From Clostridia bacterium (GTDB taxonomy: Bacteria; Bacillota; Clostridia; Christensenellales; SZUA-584), in NCBI GenBank assembly GCA_003249555.1, contig QKIQ01000046.1, positions 1 through 64,000 on the forward strand: a stretch of 64,000 nucleotides of DNA, read 5' to 3'. The notes under the pieces were generated by a model. That model did no database searches, had not been told where the DNA came from, and saw nothing but the letters and a program-made list of their open reading frames with translations. Below are positions 59,150-64,000 of this stretch, one piece after another. The first letter of the stretch is position 1, and every line of letters starts with the position of its first letter. The position numbers were made by a program, and so were the translations under genes.

Positions 59150-60733
59150 TTGGATATTAGTTTGCTAAAAGAGAAGAGTTTAATGGACCTGCGCGAAATT
59201 GCCAAAATGGCAGGCATTAAATCTGTTACCAAATACCGAAAGGGTGAGCTGCTGGATATGCTTTACGAGCTCGATCGGCGCGCGCGAAGCAGCGAAAACC
59301 CGGAGAATGCCCAAAGCAGCGAAGACTTAGAAAATGATTATAAATCATACGACGAGGATGTCTATGAAGAGAATTATGAGCGCCAAGAGGACTCTTTCGT
59401 ATCTGATGAGATCCCTTCATACCAGCAGGATGTGCTGGATAGGCGTGAGCGTGAGGAAGAAATAAAAAAGCAGCATGAGGATGAGAGCCCCGCCAGAAAC
59501 GAAGAAAAGAAAATGATCGAATATGTGATGGGCAACGATGCTGTGAACGAGCTGCTTAACAAAGGCGACTGCGGAGATGCCCTGGGTATACTCGAAGTGC
59601 TCCCCGAAGGATATGGTTTTTTGCGCAGTGAGAACTATCTGCCAGGCAATAAAGACGTTTATGTGTCGATGGCACAGATTAGAAAGTTTAACCTTAAAAC
59701 CGGCGACAAAGTGAGGGGCAAAACGCGCCCGGCGAAAGACGCAGAAAAGCTCAATGCACTGCTTTATATCGAACAGGTCAATGACGATATCGTTGAAAAA
59801 TGTCTTACACGCCGTCCGTTTGAAAACCTCATACCCATCCATCCCGAGCAGCGACTCACGTTGGAACGGCCGGAGGCCACTCGGGATCTTGCCATTCGTT
59901 TGATAGATCTTATTTCTCCCATAGGAAAAGGACAAAGAGGACTCGTGGTTTCGCCGCCAAAAGCGGGAAAAACCATTATGCTAAAGAAAATCGCCAACAG
60001 CATCACATCCAACTACCCTGATGTCAATTTGATTGTTCTGCTTATCGATGAGCGTCCGGAAGAAGTGACGGATATGCAGCGCTCGATAAAGGGTGAGGTT
60101 GTATATTCCACATTTGATGAAAAACCTGAAAATCATACACGTGTGTCTGAAATGGTCATTGAGCGCGCCAAACGCCTTGTGGAGCAGGGCAAAGATGTTG
60201 TTGTGCTGCTGGACAGCATTACGCGTCTTGCACGTGCGTATAATCTTATCATTCCTCCCACTGGACGTACGCTCTCGGGCGGTCTGGATCCGGGATCGCT
60301 GTATAAGCCCAAACGCTTTTTCGGAGCGGCGAGAAATATTGAATTTGGCGGCAGTTTGACCATTATTGCGACGGCATTGGTTGATACGGGTTCGCGTATG
60401 GATGAGATTATATATGAGGAATTCAAAGGCACTGGCAATATGGAAATCCATCTTGACAGGCGACTCTCCGAAAAACGTATTTTCCCAGCCATCGATCTGC
60501 ATAAGTCGAGCACACGCCGTGAAGAACTGCTTCTTTCCAAGAGAGAGCTTGAGGGCATTTGGGCAATACGCAAGGTAATGTCTAACGGAAACACCTCCGA
60601 GGTGACCGAACAGCTTATAAGCATGCTTGCCAAAACGCAAAGCAACGAAGCATTTCTTGAAAAGCTTAAAGGCTGGCTCTCCATATGGGATAAGGAAGGA
60701 TATAACTTCGCTCCCAAAAGAGGGGGGTTCTAG
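59150..60733 (+). CDS. rho: Transcription termination factor Rho
   Basis: Rho, 527 residues, a hexameric RNA helicase that ends transcription. A SAP-like Rho-N domain (about 8-45: LREIAKMAGIKSVTKYRKGELLDMLY) is followed by an acidic, low-complexity insertion (about 46-130, rich in Glu, Asp, Ser) not found in E. coli Rho, then the RNA-binding cold-shock-like domain (about 140-210) and the ATPase with Walker A PPKAGKT near 268 and DERPEEVTDM near 299. The start is a TTG at 59150 with AAGGAG 7 nt upstream; the longer in-frame ATG at 58934 would cover the promoter. Co-transcribed with the acyltransferase gene 12 nt later. Confidence 0.95.
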   Translation: MDISLLKEKSLMDLREIAKMAGIKSVTKYRKGELLDMLYELDRRARSSENPENAQSSEDLENDYKSYDEDVYEENYERQEDSFVSDEIPSYQQDVLDRREREEEIKKQHEDESPARNEEKKMIEYVMGNDAVNELLNKGDCGDALGILEVLPEGYGFLRSENYLPGNKDVYVSMAQIRKFNLKTGDKVRGKTRPAKDAEKLNALLYIEQVNDDIVEKCLTRRPFENLIPIHPEQRLTLERPEATRDLAIRLIDLISPIGKGQRGLVVSPPKAGKTIMLKKIANSITSNYPDVNLIVLLIDERPEEVTDMQRSIKGEVVYSTFDEKPENHTRVSEMVIERAKRLVEQGKDVVVLLDSITRLARAYNLIIPPTGRTLSGGLDPGSLYKPKRFFGAARNIEFGGSLTIIATALVDTGSRMDEIIYEEFKGTGNMEIHLDRRLSEKRIFPAIDLHKSSTRREELLLSKRELEGIWAIRKVMSNGNTSEVTEQLISMLAKTQSNEAFLEKLKGWLSIWDKEGYNFAPKRGGF

Positions 60734-60745
60734 GGAACTCTTGAA

Positions 60746-62779
60746 ATGACACATAAAGCTTCGTTGGTCGACAAGGGACGGCTTTTCGGAAAAGTTGTTT
60801 ATATCTTTTTTTGTTTCTATTCGATGGCCGTGGCGCAGCGCTTTGAGATGAATATTGTCTACGGGGCTGCGCTGTTCATATCTCTTTCGGCATCAGCGAG
60901 GATGCTAAAGTTTACCCTTCAGACCACATACGATACGCGCTGGCTTAAAATTTTTAAGCTGGGGCTGATCGTATTTTTTATACTATCAACGGCATATGTT
61001 TTTATTCTCTATCCGTTTCTATATACATATTCACATACTATTTTTTCGATATTTATTATTGTATTACCTTTTTTAGCGCAGGTAACCCAGACTATGGTGC
61101 TGCGTGTATTGATGAATGCGGGCAAAATGACGAACCGCACTTTCATACTAACGCTGTCTGGCTCTGCGTTATTGTGCATTGGCATCACAAGTATGCTCAT
61201 TTGGTTATCGGGTGTAGATGCGTTTTTGCTGATATCTCCACTGGCAGTGGGAATGGGGCTTGTCGCATTCCGGCAGTGGACGTATAAAGAATATGCGTCT
61301 GAATACCCAAGACCCGATACTCATTTAAATGACTTCAGTCAGATCGCAAGCGCGCGCCTTTACGACGGTATGGTGGTTACATCGGGCGTTGCGCTCAATG
61401 TGTTCACGTTTACGTATGTGCTCTATATGATGCTGATACACAAGAGAAGTTTTTCACTGGATGTGTTTGTCATTTTTACGCTGATGACGCTGGTGTGCAG
61501 TATTATATTCCTTGGCACTTACCGGTTTGCGCAAAGATCGCTGATAAAAAAGATTGGCACCAACGCGGCGTTTGTACTGGGCACGGGCATTGCTATTTTT
61601 GCGGTTTATGTGTTCAGAGACAGCTGGTGGGGGGGAGGACTTGCCATTTCTGTGCAGTCGCTGCTGCTTCTGTTCGGACTGATGCTGCAAATGATTGCGG
61701 CGATGGATCTGCGTGAGGATATTTTACTGGTGGTGAGGCTGCAGAACAAGAATGTGAACGCGACGGCGTTAATGCAAAGGACGCAGCGTCTGGAGCATTG
61801 GACTAAGACGATCTCTGAAGGCATCTGTTTGATTGTACTCAGTTTGCTTATTTCAGACCCGCTGATTTACAGCATGGATTTCGACAGTTATATTTCATTG
61901 GCGCCGAAAGTTGGCAGCAGCTTGATTGTGGTGCCCACGGCGTTTTTGATCGCTTCTTTCGTGTATTCAATCAGGCAGCCGCTTACCAAAAAATACGACC
62001 GGAAGCTTAAAGCTTATGTACGCAACAAAGAGGTGGGCAAAGACAATCCCGTGATGGAAAAGCGTCTCAAAAGCGTGCTGATAAAAAAGTATAAGAAACG
62101 TGTCGGCGTCCATGTGATCCGAATGCTGCTCAAACCCGTGATGTATCATACGGTGACTGGGCGTGAGAATGTCCATGAGCTGCCCGGCATCTTTGTATTC
62201 AACCACCGCGAGGTATATGGCCCTATTGCGGCCGTGGTGTTTCTTCCGTACGATATGCGGCCCTGGATACTCGATAAAATGATCGATAAGCAGCAAATAA
62301 CCGCGCACATGTATGAAGGCACGTTTAGTCATTTAAGATGGCTGCCTGTGTTTTTGCGCAAGGCGCTTACAAATATACTAAGCCCGCTTGTGGTGTGGGC
62401 TTTGAGTTCATTCGAGCCGATTCCTGTATATCGGGGAACTGCCAGAAATGTACTCAAAACGTTTGAGCTGTCTGTTGAATGTTTGCAGTCGGGCGACAGC
62501 ATACTGCTTTTTCCGGAAAATCCGGAAGATAGGTATACAGATAGTGAACAAATCAGCAATTTTTACCGCGGCTTCGCCAACTTGGGAAGGCTGTATTACA
62601 AAAGAACCAAGGACTGTGTGACGTTTTATCCTGTTTATGCGAGCCGACGCGGGCGTGAATTGCGAATCGGAGAAGGTGTGAAATACAATCCGGCAAACGG
62701 GCGCCGGGAAGAAGGACGCATCGTGGAAGCGCTTCAGCTGCGCATGCGAGCCTTGCAGAGTCTGGACGAGGAAAGCTAA
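60746..62779 (+). CDS. Multi-span membrane protein with PlsC-like acyltransferase domain
   Basis: A 677-residue protein. Residues about 15-420 hold ten or more hydrophobic segments of no family I can name; residues about 450-660 resemble a PlsC/1-acylglycerol-phosphate acyltransferase: VTGRENVHELPGIFVFNHREVYGPIAAVVFL near 470 and LFPENPEDRYTD near 588. In the catalytic NHx4D motif the Asp is replaced: NHREVYG has H487 but Gly at the Asp position, so activity is doubtful or changed. Candidates: lipid or cell-surface acyl transfer. ATG 12 nt after rho; it ends overlapping the convergent YigZ stop by 4 nt. Confidence 0.75.
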   Translation: MTHKASLVDKGRLFGKVVYIFFCFYSMAVAQRFEMNIVYGAALFISLSASARMLKFTLQTTYDTRWLKIFKLGLIVFFILSTAYVFILYPFLYTYSHTIFSIFIIVLPFLAQVTQTMVLRVLMNAGKMTNRTFILTLSGSALLCIGITSMLIWLSGVDAFLLISPLAVGMGLVAFRQWTYKEYASEYPRPDTHLNDFSQIASARLYDGMVVTSGVALNVFTFTYVLYMMLIHKRSFSLDVFVIFTLMTLVCSIIFLGTYRFAQRSLIKKIGTNAAFVLGTGIAIFAVYVFRDSWWGGGLAISVQSLLLLFGLMLQMIAAMDLREDILLVVRLQNKNVNATALMQRTQRLEHWTKTISEGICLIVLSLLISDPLIYSMDFDSYISLAPKVGSSLIVVPTAFLIASFVYSIRQPLTKKYDRKLKAYVRNKEVGKDNPVMEKRLKSVLIKKYKKRVGVHVIRMLLKPVMYHTVTGRENVHELPGIFVFNHREVYGPIAAVVFLPYDMRPWILDKMIDKQQITAHMYEGTFSHLRWLPVFLRKALTNILSPLVVWALSSFEPIPVYRGTARNVLKTFELSVECLQSGDSILLFPENPEDRYTDSEQISNFYRGFANLGRLYYKRTKDCVTFYPVYASRRGRELRIGEGVKYNPANGRREEGRIVEALQLRMRALQSLDEES

Positions 62780-63390
62780 ACATCGACGGGTATACGCCTT
62801 TGACCGATGAATTTAGGAATTGTTTGTCCCTGCGTGAAGTTTTGTACGTGATTGAAAAAAGCGTCTTCACAACCGGATATGACGCTGATTTGTACGGTAA
62901 CGGCCGCCGCATAGGCAATATCATCAAAGAGATATCCCGCATTCTGAAACGGCGTTTGCGCCCGTGAGAAGGTGGCAAAATCAAACTCGCAGGAGTATAT
63001 GCTGCATGGAACGAGTTCTACCTTAGGCGCGTCTTCCAGCGTTTGTGCTGTGCTCTGCGTATACGCCCGCGCGAGACCGCCCGCGCCAAGCAGCGTGCCG
63101 CCGAAATAGCGTGTGCACACCGCAAGCACGTTTTGCACTCCGGATTTTTTTAGCACCTCCAACATCGGCAGTCCCGCTGTGCCTTGGGGCTCTCCGTCGT
63201 CGCTGTAGCGCATGGCGCCGTCTTCAAGCAGCCAGGCAAAGCAGTTGTGCCTGGCGTCGTAATGCTGTTTTTTTCGCTGCTCAATGATCTTTTGTGCGTC
63301 GATTTCGCTATTGACGTGGCAGGCATACCCGATGAACCGGGATTTTTTTATGATAAGAGTGGTTTCTTTGTCGTGCTTTAATGTGATCAT
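62776..63390 (-). CDS. YigZ/IMPACT family protein
   Basis: A 204-residue YigZ (UPF0029/IMPACT) protein: N-terminal IMPACT domain with KKSRFIGYACHV near 15, HNCFAWLLEDG near 48 and the SDDGEPQGTAGLPMLEVL near 64 signature, ARYFGGTLLGAGGLARAY near 93; the C-terminal part is ferredoxin-fold-like (DUF1949). Function is not firmly established; links to translation stress control and to proline peptide handling have been suggested. It overlaps the GNAT gene's stop by 4 nt (ATGA-type) and so is co-translated with it. Confidence 0.9.
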   Translation of the reverse strand: MITLKHDKETTLIIKKSRFIGYACHVNSEIDAQKIIEQRKKQHYDARHNCFAWLLEDGAMRYSDDGEPQGTAGLPMLEVLKKSGVQNVLAVCTRYFGGTLLGAGGLARAYTQSTAQTLEDAPKVELVPCSIYSCEFDFATFSRAQTPFQNAGYLFDDIAYAAAVTVQISVISGCEDAFFNHVQNFTQGQTIPKFIGQRRIPVDV

Positions 63391-63824
63391 GATGATGGAG
63401 CGGCGCTTTTTAGCCGCATGAGATAGGCTCTTGGCTTAAAGCCCAACGATGTCCAGAAGCCGATGCCGCAATCGTTCCATACGAACACATCCAAGTCAAT
63501 AATGTCCGTATTTAATGTAACCATAAGCTTATGAAAAGCGGCGCTGCCAAAGCCTTTGCGACGCTCGCCTCGGCAGATGAAAAAATGGCGCAAATAAATG
63601 GGCTTACGATGTGAGATGACAAGCGCATAGCCCACTATTTTTTCACCAATCATAAATAAATAAGCCTGATCTCCTTTTTTGAGAAAACCTTTCATAAATT
63701 GTGTATATTGCTCGTCTGTCTGAGACAAATCGCTTTTTTCGTCATCCGCCATCTCTTTATACATCTGAGACAAAACATCAACATCATGACTTAGCTTTAT
63801 TCGTATTTCAGTTTCATCTGGCAC
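63387..63824 (-). CDS. GNAT family N-acetyltransferase
   Basis: A 145-residue GNAT acyltransferase. The acetyl-CoA binding motif RHFFICRGERRKGFGSAAFHKL (RxxGxG/A) begins near 79 and the last segment FWTSLGFKPRAYLMRL gives the typical C-terminal end. Substrate unknown. The start is a GTG at 63824 with AGAGGG upstream; an ATG a few bases earlier is in another frame. It is the first gene of the GNAT-YigZ pair on the minus strand. Confidence 0.87.
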   Translation of the reverse strand: MPDETEIRIKLSHDVDVLSQMYKEMADDEKSDLSQTDEQYTQFMKGFLKKGDQAYLFMIGEKIVGYALVISHRKPIYLRHFFICRGERRKGFGSAAFHKLMVTLNTDIIDLDVFVWNDCGIGFWTSLGFKPRAYLMRLKSAAPSS

Positions 63825-63844
63825 AACATAGCCCTCTTTTTAAA

Positions 63845-63867
63845 TGTTTCATTTATTTAATGAAACA
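63845..63867. repeat. 8-bp stem hairpin upstream of the GNAT gene
   Basis: TGTTTCAT and ATGAAACA around a 7-nt A/T-rich loop, 21 nt before the GNAT start; could be an operator or the weak end of the upstream transcript. Confidence 0.4.
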
Positions 63868-63938
63868 CGGATTTTATTACAGCAAAGCCAGACTGTCATT
63901 TGAAAATCGGACTTATTGACATTTTTCGATACGGCCAG

Positions 63939-64000
63939 TTATTTCAATACAACCTTGTGGAATATCTTTTTGCCTTTTTTTACTAGCATTTCTCCGCCGT
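63939..64000 (-). CDS. tyrS: 3' end of a tyrosyl-tRNA synthetase (partial)
   Basis: The reverse strand at the window edge reads GGEMLVKKGKKIFHKVVLK and stops at 63939. This matches the C-terminal S4-domain end of TyrRS (…VRRGKKKYFLV). Only the last ~19 residues are inside the window, so the call is tentative; the gene is cut by the window end. Confidence 0.55.
   Translation of the reverse strand, partial: GGEMLVKKGKKIFHKVVLK

Noticed and set aside
1..64000. CRISPR arrays, prophage, integrative elements, replication origin, rRNA or tRNA genes
   Set aside because: No regularly spaced repeats, recombinase, phage structural genes, DnaA-box clusters or tRNA/rRNA signatures were found by eye in either strand.

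Overview
The window looks like a stretch of chromosome from an anaerobic, Gram-positive (Clostridia-type) Firmicute. Supporting signs are strong AGGAGG ribosome-binding sites with frequent TTG/GTG starts, a glycine T-box, a CIRCE element, a cyclic-di-GMP-I riboswitch, a Spo0E-like small protein beside a PAS-SpoIIE phosphatase, and oxygen-sensitive Fe-S proteins (hybrid-cluster protein, rubredoxin, Mrp/NifU-type scaffold). I cannot place it below class. I found no rRNA, tRNA, CRISPR array, insertion sequence or prophage; the genes are mostly housekeeping with a few accessory islands.

Layout. 1-8.5 kb: a small C-GCAxxG-C-C protein, a DUF1015 protein with aspartate kinase and an AEC permease in one operon, a GntR regulator, a LysM-CAP secreted protein, and a short alanyl-tRNA synthetase. 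8.7-17.5 kb: pyruvate kinase, an aminotransferase, a NfeD-like/flotillin pair, a CPBP protease and a chemotaxis receptor. 17.6-21.4 kb: a nitrosative-stress island (hcp, rubredoxin, cupin, NapH-like ferredoxin, Crp/Fnr regulator) in which two promoters carry the same palindrome. 21.6-25.9 kb: an unusual zinc-ribbon/permease fusion, an unknown protein, TrpB2, and a frameshifted membrane gene. 26-30 kb: glyS with its T-box, then amtB-glnK behind a long leader with duplicated hairpins. 30-36 kb: a pseudouridine synthase, a YkuD transpeptidase, Spo0E-like/SpoIIE signalling, azlCD with a divergent XRE-cupin regulator, and rplM-rpsI.

36.4-43.2 kb is the most interesting accessory region: two MBL-fold proteins, XRE and DUF134 regulators, paired DUF5320 proteins, a DUF6951 protein, an IscU/NifU-type scaffold, a single EutS/GrpU-type microcompartment-domain protein, a Mrp-type Fe-S carrier ATPase and a flavin reductase. 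Two of its promoters carry the same half-site (a 20-bp perfect inverted repeat at one of them), which points to a co-regulated metallocofactor or Fe-S module.

43-53.4 kb: an LRR lipoprotein, an XRE regulator followed by the remnant of a kinase/LRR gene, CIRCE-controlled htpG, thpR, and a polyphosphate operon (ppx-CHAD-ppx-ppk). 53.4-64 kb: EamA exporter, MocR regulator, typA, an orphan c-di-GMP-I riboswitch with no proper downstream gene, two DUF1540 genes, rho with a membrane-acyltransferase gene, YigZ, a GNAT acetyltransferase and the 3' end of a probable tyrS.
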